A stretch of 35,394 nt of DNA from an uncultured Spirochaetaceae bacterium (lineage in GTDB: Bacteria > Spirochaetota > Spirochaetia > Treponematales > Treponemataceae). The notes beneath the pieces are model-generated. The model saw only the letters and a program-made list of their open reading frames with translations, was not told the DNA's origin and searched no databases. The stretch's first letter is position 1. Each line of letters opens with the position of its first letter. Location of the stretch: the NCBI GenBank assembly GCA_902797055.1, contig CADBRT010000038.1, positions 1 to 35,394 of the forward strand, written 5' to 3'. Shown piece after piece: positions 24,232 to 32,106 of this stretch. A program made the position numbers and the translations under genes.

Positions 24232-25182
24232 ATGATATATACGCTTACTGTAAACCCTTCTCTTGACTATATTGTGGAAGTGGAGGATTTCCGCTCCGGA
24301 CAGCTGAACCGCACTGTTGCGGAAACCGTCCGCGCCGGTGGCAAGGGCCTGAACGTTTCGATAGTTCTCAAAAATCTCGGTGTTGAAAGTTGTGCTCTTG
24401 GCTTTTCCGCAGGTTTCACAGGCGAACAGATTGTCAATGAATTGAATACCCGTAGTATACAGAACGATTTCGTAAAACTTCATGCAGGATTTTCGAGAAT
24501 CAACACTAAAATTACAAGCGTCGGCAGTGGTAAAATTGTTTCGGAAACAGAAATCAATGCCCGCGGACCGGTAATCGCTTTAGAAGAACGCGATGAACTT
24601 TTTTCACGTCTTTCCATGCTCAAAAACGGCGATACGCTGGTACTCTCTGGCAGCATTCCCCGTTCTCTGCCGTCTTCGTTGTATGCCGACGTCATGGATG
24701 CGGTGGAGGCAAAAGGAGTGCGCTGTGTTGTCGATGCCACCGGTCCATTGCTTGCCATAAGTCTGCCACACCATCCATTCCTCGTCAAACCGAATGCTGA
24801 TGAGCTGGGTGAGGTTTTCGAAGTAAAAGTGAACTCCTGTGAGGATGCAGCCCGGTATGCGTTTGCGATGCGCGACATGGGCGCCCAAAACGTGCTTGTG
24901 TCTCTGGCTGGGGATGGAGCTGTGCTTGCGGCTTCTGACGGCAAGGTGTATTCCGGTAAAGCGATTCCTGTCGAACTGGTGCACTCCGTCGGTGCTGGGG
25001 ATTCCATGGTTGCAGGTTTCCTGGCAGGGCTTGAAGAGAAGATGAAATGGAAAGATGCGCTCCGCTATGGTATCTGCGCAGGAACTGCCACTGTCGGAAG
25101 CAAAGGCCTGGCAGAAAAGAGCACAGTGCAGCAGTTGCTGAATTCCTATCCAGAAGATTTTATCACTCAGATAGCAGTATAA
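24232..25182 (+). CDS. fruK: 1-phosphofructokinase (PfkB family)
   Basis: Phosphorylates fructose-1-phosphate to fructose-1,6-bisphosphate, 316 residues. The PfkB family layout is clear: MIYTLTVNPSLDYIVEV (1-17), RAGGKGLNVSIVLKNLGV (split around 34-51), LSGSIPRSLP, and the C-terminal signature HSVGAGDSMVAGFLAG, with the catalytic Asp in GAGD (about 254). Tagatose-6-phosphate kinase is the nearest alternative. No fructose PTS or DeoR-type regulator gene is adjacent. The frame is open further upstream (to 24022), but that region is the divergent DUF721 gene. The next gene starts 18 nt on, likely in the same operon. Confidence 0.9.
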   Translation: MIYTLTVNPSLDYIVEVEDFRSGQLNRTVAETVRAGGKGLNVSIVLKNLGVESCALGFSAGFTGEQIVNELNTRSIQNDFVKLHAGFSRINTKITSVGSGKIVSETEINARGPVIALEERDELFSRLSMLKNGDTLVLSGSIPRSLPSSLYADVMDAVEAKGVRCVVDATGPLLAISLPHHPFLVKPNADELGEVFEVKVNSCEDAARYAFAMRDMGAQNVLVSLAGDGAVLAASDGKVYSGKAIPVELVHSVGAGDSMVAGFLAGLEEKMKWKDALRYGICAGTATVGSKGLAEKSTVQQLLNSYPEDFITQIAV

Positions 25183-25200
25183 AAAATTAGGATTACAAAG

Positions 25201-27237
25201 ATGAGTATACTTTTGTATAAAAAACCGGCGGATGGAAGTACACTTCCAGAGCGTGACGATCGCTTTCCGGTGGGAAATGGAAGGCTGGGCGCACTGGCGA
25301 CCGGCGGCATAACACGTGATATCCTTTCCATAAGCGAGGAGTCCATGTGGTCAGGACCTTCTGCGGAGCGGGACAATAGGAGTTTCCTGCAGTGTATGGC
25401 GGAAGGCCGCGCATTGCGGTCGGAAGGTCGGTGTTCAGAAGCTGAGGAAATAGAGAGCGAGGGCATTGCCGGCTATCCGCTTTCCCCTGCTTCATATCAG
25501 GAACCGTTCAGTTTGATTGTTGATTTTTTTTCAGGTTCCAGACGGCAGCAATTCGAACACATCGGTGTGTACAAAAGGCAGCTCGACCTTGAAACCGGTG
25601 TTGCATCCATCTCGTTTTCTTCTGAGAGTGAAGCTCCCAGTACGGCTATCTTTGCACGCAATTCAAACGGCTCATCGGTGTCATACACAAGGGAACTCAT
25701 TGCTTCTGCGCGTCAGGATGTTATTGCCTACCACATAGGGGCTTCGATCCCCGGCATGGTGAACTTCCGCGCATGTTTCAAAGGCGGGATGCATGTCTCC
25801 AAGCAGTTTGCAATCGATGACGATACAATTGCCATGACGGATACGCACGGTATTCCGTATGCGGCTTTATGCATGGTATCGATATCCGGTGGTAAGACCT
25901 ATACTCGCGGAGGCTGTCTGATTGTTGAGGGTGCTGACGATGCAACGCTGTACATTGATGTGGAAACTGCGTGGCGAAATGGTCGGTACCGGCGGACGAA
26001 AGGCCGTACAGCACGTTCTCCGCTATCCCTTGCGGACTGGTGCGCGGACCGAGCGCTCAAAAAGCTCTGTTTTGCGCAGGCGAGACCGTTTACCGAGATA
26101 AAAGATGAACACGTGCGCGATTACGGTATTTTGTATAACAAGGTGAAACTTTCCCTTGATTCGGAAGTAGATGCTTCTGTTTTGCATATGGACGCCGTTC
26201 CCGAAGAGCATACCGCTTTGTTCGATGATTTCCGCTGGCATTATGCCCGTTACCTTACGATTTCAAGTGTCCGAGCTCCGGGTGAACTGCCACCGTTGTC
26301 GCAGGGTATATGGGCGGAGCCTCTTGCAGGTACAGAACCTTGCAAAAACGGTGTGCATGCCATGTATCATGCAGTCAGGGATTGGAAACTTATTATGGAG
26401 TCCCTCCTGTCTGCCGGATTTGGAGGTGCTTCCGATGTCCTGTTCCAACACATAAAGCGGATGTATAAGCGGGGAAAAAAGACTTCCCGCATCATGTTTG
26501 GAACCTCCGGCTGGGTTTCCCATGAAGTCACCGACATCTGGGGCGACACCGCTCCTTCCCCTGCTGATTTTGAAGCGAGAGAAACAAATCCTCTGATTCC
26601 GACTGGTGTCGCTTCCCTTGCTCTTCTGGTGCGGGAATGGTATGAATATACGCTTGATAAAAAACAGCTTCGCACAAGGCTTCCTGCTTTGAATGATGCC
26701 TGCGCATTCTTTGAAGAGGCTGCAGACATATTCGGGACTGACTCGTTCGACAAAAGAAACGTCGTCCCGCTTCTCCGCGCGGCCATAGCGTGTGCGGGCG
26801 ACCTTCGCCTCGCAGACCACTTTATGGATTATACAAAGTACAAGGCGCTCTTAAAACAGCTAGGGGAAATACCTGCACCCTCTGCAAAGTCTGATGTTTC
26901 CAGCTGGAATTTTTTGGCAGCTCCTCTTGTGACATCCGCGCTCATGACTTCTTTGATTGCTGATTGTGAACTTGAAGGTGAACGGCTTACGGTAAAACTG
27001 CTTCCCGCGCTTCCTTCCTACTGGACATCGGGTTCCGTTTCTGCGCTCAGAATACGTGGCAATCTCATGCTCGACATTGCATGGAAGGACGGACGGCTGA
27101 CGGAAGGACGAGTCTATGCACGGCATGGTACCGTTTTTGCCTCGGACATAGCGTTTGTGTACGAAGGTAAGACCTACCGCACGACAATTGCCGGCGACAG
27201 TCTGGATATCCGCAACGTGTTGCCTTCAACAATCTGA
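25201..27237 (+). CDS. GH95-like protein, probably catalytically degenerate
   Basis: Protein of 678 residues with the overall shape of glycoside hydrolase family 95 (alpha-L-fucosidase/galactosidase type), no signal peptide. The N-terminal beta-sandwich start is clear: FPVGNGRLGALATGGITRD and SISEESMWSGP (about 22-53). In the helical barrel LPPLSQGIWAEPLAG (about 364-378) and GTSGWVSHEVTDIWGDTAP (about 433-451) align to family blocks. The C-terminal LLPALPSYWTSGSVSALRI (about 600-618) also matches. But the family's Asn-rich YTxNIN-type motif is replaced by CKNGVHAMYHAV, HHNTD is HEVTD, and no GTSPEN-like block with the general-acid Glu is found. Overall length is below the usual 750-800. AGGA lies 8 nt before the ATG. 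Likely co-transcribed with fruK. Confidence 0.75.
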   Translation: MSILLYKKPADGSTLPERDDRFPVGNGRLGALATGGITRDILSISEESMWSGPSAERDNRSFLQCMAEGRALRSEGRCSEAEEIESEGIAGYPLSPASYQEPFSLIVDFFSGSRRQQFEHIGVYKRQLDLETGVASISFSSESEAPSTAIFARNSNGSSVSYTRELIASARQDVIAYHIGASIPGMVNFRACFKGGMHVSKQFAIDDDTIAMTDTHGIPYAALCMVSISGGKTYTRGGCLIVEGADDATLYIDVETAWRNGRYRRTKGRTARSPLSLADWCADRALKKLCFAQARPFTEIKDEHVRDYGILYNKVKLSLDSEVDASVLHMDAVPEEHTALFDDFRWHYARYLTISSVRAPGELPPLSQGIWAEPLAGTEPCKNGVHAMYHAVRDWKLIMESLLSAGFGGASDVLFQHIKRMYKRGKKTSRIMFGTSGWVSHEVTDIWGDTAPSPADFEARETNPLIPTGVASLALLVREWYEYTLDKKQLRTRLPALNDACAFFEEAADIFGTDSFDKRNVVPLLRAAIACAGDLRLADHFMDYTKYKALLKQLGEIPAPSAKSDVSSWNFLAAPLVTSALMTSLIADCELEGERLTVKLLPALPSYWTSGSVSALRIRGNLMLDIAWKDGRLTEGRVYARHGTVFASDIAFVYEGKTYRTTIAGDSLDIRNVLPSTI

Positions 27238-27243
27238 TTGAAC

Positions 27244-27284
27244 AAAACTCTTCTGGGGTCAGTGAGATTTGCAGGAGGGTTTTT
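27244..27284 (+). terminator. Terminator after GH95-like gene
   Basis: AAAACTCTTCTG (27244-27255) pairs along its whole length with CAGGAGGGTTTT (27272-27283), with two G-T pairs, 16-nt loop and five T at 27280-27284. Confidence 0.7.
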
Positions 27285-27296
27285 AGGACTTCCTCA

Positions 27297-27325
27297 TTGT
27301 ATTTTTGTCTAAAATAGAGTATCTT
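27297..27325 (+). promoter_or_regulatory. Candidate promoter of Lrp-type regulator operon
   Basis: TTGTAT (27297-27302), 17-nt spacer, TATCTT (27320-27325), about 56 nt before the ATG. The start codon has a GGGGGG-rich ribosome-binding site. Confidence 0.45.
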
Positions 27326-27381
27326 CATATGAAAACATTGCTTTTCCGAAGTAACTTTTATACAGAACGGGGGGTGCTCAG

Positions 27382-27876
27382 ATGGACGCACGAGAAGAAA
27401 TCCTGAACCTGCTGCGTGACAACGCCAGGCTTCCCATTGATGATATTTCCGCTATGACGAAAAAGACACCGGACGAGGTGGCAGCCATCATCCGGGACTT
27501 GGAGAATGACGGCGTCATTATGAAGTATGCGGCCATCGTGAATCCCGAAAAAGATTCGGAAGCACGCGACAAAGTCCGTGCGGAGATAGAGCTGCAGGTG
27601 CAGCCGGAGCGGGAATTCGGCTTTGACGGCATCGCAGACAGAATATACCGTTTCCCACAGGTGAAATCTCTGTACCTGATGAGCGGCGGCTACGACCTTA
27701 AAGTCGTCATCGAGGGTGACACGCTGCAGGATGTCGCTTCCTTTGTGGCGAGAAAGCTCTCCACATTGCAGGGCGTCAGAAGTACGAAGACGCATTTCTT
27801 CCTGAAGACATATAAAGAAAACGATATAGTCTATGTGGAACAGCCTGTTGACAGCAGGGAAGGGGTGATTGCATGA
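27382..27876 (+). CDS. Lrp/AsnC-family transcriptional regulator
   Basis: Feast/famine DNA-binding regulator, 164 residues. Winged-helix N-terminus (2-50) with ILNLLRDNARLPIDDISAMT and PDEVAAIIRDLENDGVIMKY, then a RAM/Lrp ligand-binding domain (about 60-145) with VKSLYLMSGGYDLKVVIEGD, the typical GxYD motif. It would sense an amino acid and control its operon. The stop codon overlaps the aminotransferase start in an ATGA arrangement, so the pair is translationally coupled, which points to local regulation of amino-acid metabolism. Confidence 0.92.
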   Translation: MDAREEILNLLRDNARLPIDDISAMTKKTPDEVAAIIRDLENDGVIMKYAAIVNPEKDSEARDKVRAEIELQVQPEREFGFDGIADRIYRFPQVKSLYLMSGGYDLKVVIEGDTLQDVASFVARKLSTLQGVRSTKTHFFLKTYKENDIVYVEQPVDSREGVIA

Positions 27877-29042
27877 ACACACGTGAAGACCGCCTGTGCA
27901 AGGCGATGGTTGAGACGCCTCCGAGCGGCATTCGAAAATTCTTTGAGATGCTCATCGGCCACGATGATGTTATCTCTCTTTCCGTCGGAGAACCTGACTT
28001 CCCGACTCCGTGGCTCATGCGCGAGGAAGCCATGTACCACTTGGAAAAGGGGCACACTTCCTATACAAGCAACTGGGGTTTGATAGAGCTGCGTGAAGCA
28101 ATCGCTAAATATCTGGAACGCTACGGCGCTTACTACAATCCGAGCAAGGAAATCCTGATCACCGTCGGTGCCAGCGAAGGTGTTGACGCTGTGCTTCGCT
28201 CTGTCCTGAACCCTGGTGACGAACTTATCGTTTGTTCTCCCTGTTACGTCAATTACACCCCGCTTGCAAATTTGACTGGGGCAAAGGTTGTAGAACTTGA
28301 TACCAGCAAGACTGATTTTCATCCGACAGCAGAGGCATTCCGCGCCCTCGTCACTCCAAAAACAAAGGCTATCATGTTCTGTTCGCCTTCAAACCCCACC
28401 GGCACTATGGTTCCCGCAGATGAGCTTGAAAAAATAGCTGCTATCTGCAAAGAGCATCAGATTTGGTGCATTGTGGATGAAATTTACTGCGAACTCGTCT
28501 ACGACAACAACAAGCATGTTTCCATCGCCAGTTTCCCCGGCATGAAGGATTACACCGTCATACTGAACGGGTTCTCGAAGAGCTTTGCTATGACGGGGTG
28601 GAGAATCGGTTTTATAGCGGCTCCCGACGACCTTATGGCGCAGATTGTCAAACTGCACCAGTACAACACCATCTGTGCACCGATTATGAGTCAGTACGCA
28701 GCCCTCGAAGGTCTCAAAAACGGCTGGAGCGAAGTGGAAAAAATGCGGGTTTCCTACCAGCAGCGCCGCAACCTCATGTACAAGGCGTTCACTGATATGG
28801 GACTGAACGTGCCGGAGCCGACCGGTGCATTCTACATGTTCCCGGATATCACTTCGACAGGCTTGAGCAGCGAAGACTTTGCTATGCAGCTTTTCAACAA
28901 ATACTCGGTGGCAGTCGTACCGGGAACCGCATTCGGAGCAGCTGGTGCGGGGCATATCCGGTGCTGTTACGCTACAAGCATTGAAAAAATCAAGATTGCC
29001 CTTGACCGCATAGCGGATTTCGTTGCGAAATGCAGGGCATAA
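27873..29042 (+). CDS. Class I/II PLP-dependent aminotransferase
   Basis: Fold-type I aminotransferase of the AspC/PatA class, 389 residues, moving an amino group between an amino acid and a 2-oxo acid in the cytoplasm. Motifs: SVGEPDFPTP (about 36), ITVGASEGVDAVLRSVL, CSPSNPTGTM, VDEIYCELVYD (PLP-binding Asp and Tyr), NGFSKSFAMTGWRIGF with the Schiff-base Lys236, and GHIRCCYA with the carboxylate-binding Arg. AAGGGGTGA is the ribosome-binding site, within lrp. Substrate is not clear; aromatic or aspartate/alanine-type substrates are possible. Coupled to the Lrp-type regulator; the TPR gene follows after 51 nt. Confidence 0.9.
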   Translation: MNTREDRLCKAMVETPPSGIRKFFEMLIGHDDVISLSVGEPDFPTPWLMREEAMYHLEKGHTSYTSNWGLIELREAIAKYLERYGAYYNPSKEILITVGASEGVDAVLRSVLNPGDELIVCSPCYVNYTPLANLTGAKVVELDTSKTDFHPTAEAFRALVTPKTKAIMFCSPSNPTGTMVPADELEKIAAICKEHQIWCIVDEIYCELVYDNNKHVSIASFPGMKDYTVILNGFSKSFAMTGWRIGFIAAPDDLMAQIVKLHQYNTICAPIMSQYAALEGLKNGWSEVEKMRVSYQQRRNLMYKAFTDMGLNVPEPTGAFYMFPDITSTGLSSEDFAMQLFNKYSVAVVPGTAFGAAGAGHIRCCYATSIEKIKIALDRIADFVAKCRA

Positions 29043-29093
29043 CAGAATATATGCCGATAAAATAGAGATACATAAAAAGCGGAGCATTCACGT

Positions 29094-30458
29094 ATGGATA
29101 CAGGCAGCATTCTCACATATCTTATCGCAGGAATAGCTTTTTTGGGACTGATTGCAGTTCTGCTCGTCATCTTTGGCGCCAAGAAAAAAGGTGGCGGCGG
29201 TAAGCGGTCGGGCGTACAGAATACGAATAAAAACCAAGCCCAACTTATCAAGGAAGCGACTAAGAAACTTGCGAAGAAGCCGGACAACATAGAAGCCCTC
29301 CAGACATTGGGACAGGTGTACTACGAAAGCAAGATATGGGATAAGGCTCTGCCTGCTTACAAAGAGCTTGCCCGCTTGTCCGGTCTTCATCCGGAGATTG
29401 TTGCTGCCGACATGTTCCTCCGCGCAGGTATCTGTCTTTTTCAGATGGGACAGCTTGAAGAAGCTCAGAAAGAACTGCAGCAGGCGTATCTGATTGATAC
29501 GCACGGCTATGAGGTCAACTACTATCTAGGGCTGGTTTATGCACGGCTCAACGCCTACGATAAGGCGCTGCCCTGCCTCAAGAAAGCGCTCATTGCAAAT
29601 CCTGAAGCAGTAGGTGTGTACAAACTGATTGGAAGCTGCCTTTTCAATCAGCACCACTACCGGGAGTCACTGCAGTTCCTCAAAAAGGCGCTTGCAGAGA
29701 ATCCTGCTGACAAAGAGTCCCTCTTTTTGTTCGCGGATGCAATGACTGAGGACGGGCACGGTGAAAAAGCCGTCAAGATTTTCGGTCACCTGCGTCCGGA
29801 TCCTGTTTACGGCCCTAAAAGCTGTCTGCGTGCAGGTGTGTACCACATGAATCAAGGTGATGTTGCGACTGCCATGCAGGATTTCCAGATAGGGCTTAAA
29901 CTGAAGAATATCCCTCAGGATATCGCCTTGGAGCTCAAATATAAACTGGCGCTTGCGTACTTCAATCAGAGCCGCATTTCTGACGGTCTGACGCTGCTCA
30001 GGCAGATAAAGGAAGTTAACCAGAACTACAAGGACATCAATACGTTGATTGCGCGGTATGCAGAGTTGAGTTCAAATACGAACCTCCAGATTTACCTTTC
30101 GGGCTCAGTGGGGGATTTCGTTGTTCTCTGCCGCAAAATGGTGAGTAACTTCGATAAAAATAGCATTATTAAGATCATGGATGTACAGGTGACAAACGGG
30201 TGTACGGATATTGTGACAGAAATGGATACGCCTCGCGGCAAGTTGAACGCTGTCTTCCGTTTCTTCCGCAACACGGGGGTTACCGGAGAGTTGTATGTCC
30301 GTGAATTCCATGATAGCCTGCGCGATAAAAGCCAGTCACTGGGTGTCTGTATAACGGCGGGAACGTTCAGTGATGATGCCAAGCGTTTTGCAGACGGACG
30401 CCCGCTGGATTTGATTGAGCGCGACCGTCTGAACAAAATGCTCAAGCGCGTTGGATGA
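29094..30458 (+). CDS. Membrane-anchored TPR protein with degenerate Mrr-like domain
   Basis: 454 residues: one N-terminal transmembrane helix (about 7-28), a short KKKGGGGKR basic linker (cytoplasmic side inferred), then tetratricopeptide repeats (about 50-320) such as EALQTLGQVYYESKIWDKAL and VNYYLGLVYARLNAYDKAL. The C-terminus (about 355-450) resembles an Mrr-like restriction endonuclease fold: GCTDIVTEMD, then LYVREF, GVCITAGTFSDDAKRFADG and RPLDLIERDRLNKML. In active Mrr domains the Asp is followed by a Q-x-K element; here the strand reads NAVFRFFRN, so that element appears lost. GGAG lies 9 nt upstream. Probably a scaffold at the membrane; function unknown. Overlaps rsmG by 17 nt at the 3' end. 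Confidence 0.8.
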   Translation: MDTGSILTYLIAGIAFLGLIAVLLVIFGAKKKGGGGKRSGVQNTNKNQAQLIKEATKKLAKKPDNIEALQTLGQVYYESKIWDKALPAYKELARLSGLHPEIVAADMFLRAGICLFQMGQLEEAQKELQQAYLIDTHGYEVNYYLGLVYARLNAYDKALPCLKKALIANPEAVGVYKLIGSCLFNQHHYRESLQFLKKALAENPADKESLFLFADAMTEDGHGEKAVKIFGHLRPDPVYGPKSCLRAGVYHMNQGDVATAMQDFQIGLKLKNIPQDIALELKYKLALAYFNQSRISDGLTLLRQIKEVNQNYKDINTLIARYAELSSNTNLQIYLSGSVGDFVVLCRKMVSNFDKNSIIKIMDVQVTNGCTDIVTEMDTPRGKLNAVFRFFRNTGVTGELYVREFHDSLRDKSQSLGVCITAGTFSDDAKRFADGRPLDLIERDRLNKMLKRVG

Positions 30459-31101
30459 CGACTAGGTTGCGCTCGTGGTCTTCGAGCCCAGGCACAACTA
30501 ACGGAATCTTTTCATAGTGCGGTATGATGCCGCGGACAGCCTCCATCTCGGAGGCTATTTTTTCGGCTCTCGCCTTGTATGCGGCGATAATGCCGTTCGG
30601 TTTCAACATGGCAAAAAGCAGTTTTGCAATCTTTGCATCGAACGGGTGGAATGCCCTGAACGTAGCAATGTCAAAGCTTGCGGGCGGGACATTTTGTGCC
30701 TGCACACCCAACACAGATGTGTTTTCAAGCTTTAGCGTCCGTATCACGGATTCAAGAAACACACACCGTTTTTCCATTCTTTCCACGAGCGTAAAACGAG
30801 CCTGAGGAAAGCAGACTGCAAGGGGAATACCAGGACACCCCCCTCCGGAACCGATGTCTCCGATGTTCACTTGTTTTCCATCTGTAGCAAACGGCTCGGC
30901 GAGTCCTTGTATGTGCGGGAGCGCTGCGAGGCTGTCGAGCACATGGTTTACCGCCATTTCATCTTTATCGGCAGCTTTCATCAGATTGTAGGTTTTATTA
31001 TATTCAAGCACCGCGCAGATGTATGCTTCCAGCTGTTCGGTCTGGACTGAATCCGCAACAATGCCGAGTTTTTCAAGACCGGTAGACAGTGACTGTATCA
31101 T
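30442..31101 (-). CDS. rsmG: 16S rRNA (guanine527-N7) methyltransferase RsmG
   Basis: SAM-dependent methyltransferase that modifies G527 of 16S rRNA (GidB), 219 residues. Family blocks: EYNKTYNLMKAADKDEMAVNH (split around 33-53) and HVLDSLAALP, the SAM-binding DIGSGGGCPGIPLAVCFP (82-99), VERMEKRCVFLESVI, and IATFRAFHPF with the conserved Arg. ATG lies 3 nt after the stop of the upstream secreted-protein gene, with AGGCGAG in the preceding bases, so it is read from that operon. Its 3' end overlaps the TPR gene. Confidence 0.93.
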   Translation of the reverse strand: MIQSLSTGLEKLGIVADSVQTEQLEAYICAVLEYNKTYNLMKAADKDEMAVNHVLDSLAALPHIQGLAEPFATDGKQVNIGDIGSGGGCPGIPLAVCFPQARFTLVERMEKRCVFLESVIRTLKLENTSVLGVQAQNVPPASFDIATFRAFHPFDAKIAKLLFAMLKPNGIIAAYKARAEKIASEMEAVRGIIPHYEKIPLVVPGLEDHERNLVVIQRA

Positions 31102-31104
31102 CGC

Positions 31105-32106
31105 TTACTCGCCTAAGTCTATGAGCAGTTCAAGACGCCATGCCGGGTCCTCCGTTCGCATGGACACCAAGTTCCCCGTGCGGGAAGCCGTCAAATCTGT
31201 TCTGGTGGACATCTGGTAAACGAAGGAATTCGGGTTGAAAGAGTCCTGTGTGACAGCGGTCGCCGCGTTGTAACCGGTCTGTGCTGAATCTTCTGGCTGT
31301 GTTTTGAACAGAAGGTGGAAAGTTTCGCTGCATGTTTTTCCGTCGCTCATGTACCTTCTGTCTCCTGTTACAAGGAAGGAACCATCGCTCTGCACGTCGG
31401 AGATGTAAATTGTGCGACAGGTGCGGAGAACATTGTATCCGTTTACGGTAAAACGCAGAAGCCGGGACTGCTTTACGACAGGAGCAACAGTTGATGTGCT
31501 GGAGGTCTGCATAGATGCGGAATCTTCAGAAACCGTTTGAACGGTCCCATCTGACGCTATTTTGCTTGAGGAAGCCTTTTCCCCTGCTGATGAAGCAGCA
31601 ACAGCGTTGTTTCCGGCCTTGATTTCTTCAAGACCTGATAAAACCTTCTGCAACAGCATGTTTGTCCGTTCACTGTCGGAAACGCGGGACGCGGGGACAG
31701 CGGAAAACGCCGTTCCTGTCAGACCGGGAAATGTACTGTCGCGCTCCGAGAAGAACGTTGAAAGCTGGGAAAGCAAACCTCTGCTCCCGAGCGTCTGCAG
31801 ATCCTTCGCCGTTACAGAAGAATCTGTCGTCGATTTTCCCGACGTGGAAGCCGTTTCTGTTCCTGCTGCGGATGTTGGACTGTCTGTTGGGGAAGAAGGT
31901 GCTGTCTGCTGCTTTGAAAAGGGGCCTGTATATGCAGAATTTTTCCCGTTGCCGGGCACATACATTCCGTCTCCTATCGTGGGAGATTCAATAGTAGGCA
32001 TCTTCCTGTCAAATATACTTCCGTCAGCGAAAATAAGGCTGGACGCGGCTGCAAATGCCGCACAGCAAAGTGTTAGTTTACAAATTCGCAAGGCTTTCCT
32101 CCACAT
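31105..32106 (-). CDS. Secreted Ser/Thr-rich protein of unknown function
   Basis: I do not recognise the family. From the ATG at 32106 it has 333 residues, with an N-terminal signal peptide MWRKALRICKLTLCC followed by an Ala-rich core and cleavage likely after LIFA. The mature part has a Pro/Ser/Thr/Ala-rich low-complexity stretch (about 60-100), a helical segment (about 140-160), another Ser/Ala-rich stretch, and a C-terminal domain of about 120 residues, probably beta-rich, beginning SRLLRFTVNGYNVLRTC. Periplasmic or surface location is expected; no lipobox is clear. The start is uncertain: an ATG at 32130 adds eight residues. The gene overlaps the 3' end of the upstream gene and is followed closely by rsmG. 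Confidence 0.7.
   Translation of the reverse strand: MWRKALRICKLTLCCAAFAAASSLIFADGSIFDRKMPTIESPTIGDGMYVPGNGKNSAYTGPFSKQQTAPSSPTDSPTSAAGTETASTSGKSTTDSSVTAKDLQTLGSRGLLSQLSTFFSERDSTFPGLTGTAFSAVPASRVSDSERTNMLLQKVLSGLEEIKAGNNAVAASSAGEKASSSKIASDGTVQTVSEDSASMQTSSTSTVAPVVKQSRLLRFTVNGYNVLRTCRTIYISDVQSDGSFLVTGDRRYMSDGKTCSETFHLLFKTQPEDSAQTGYNAATAVTQDSFNPNSFVYQMSTRTDLTASRTGNLVSMRTEDPAWRLELLIDLGE

Noticed and set aside
29053-29060. Sigma-28 promoter before the TPR gene (GCCGATAA)
   Set aside because: The -10-like octamer matches the flagellar sigma-28 consensus, but no TAAA lies about 15 nt upstream and the gene probably belongs to the lrp operon.
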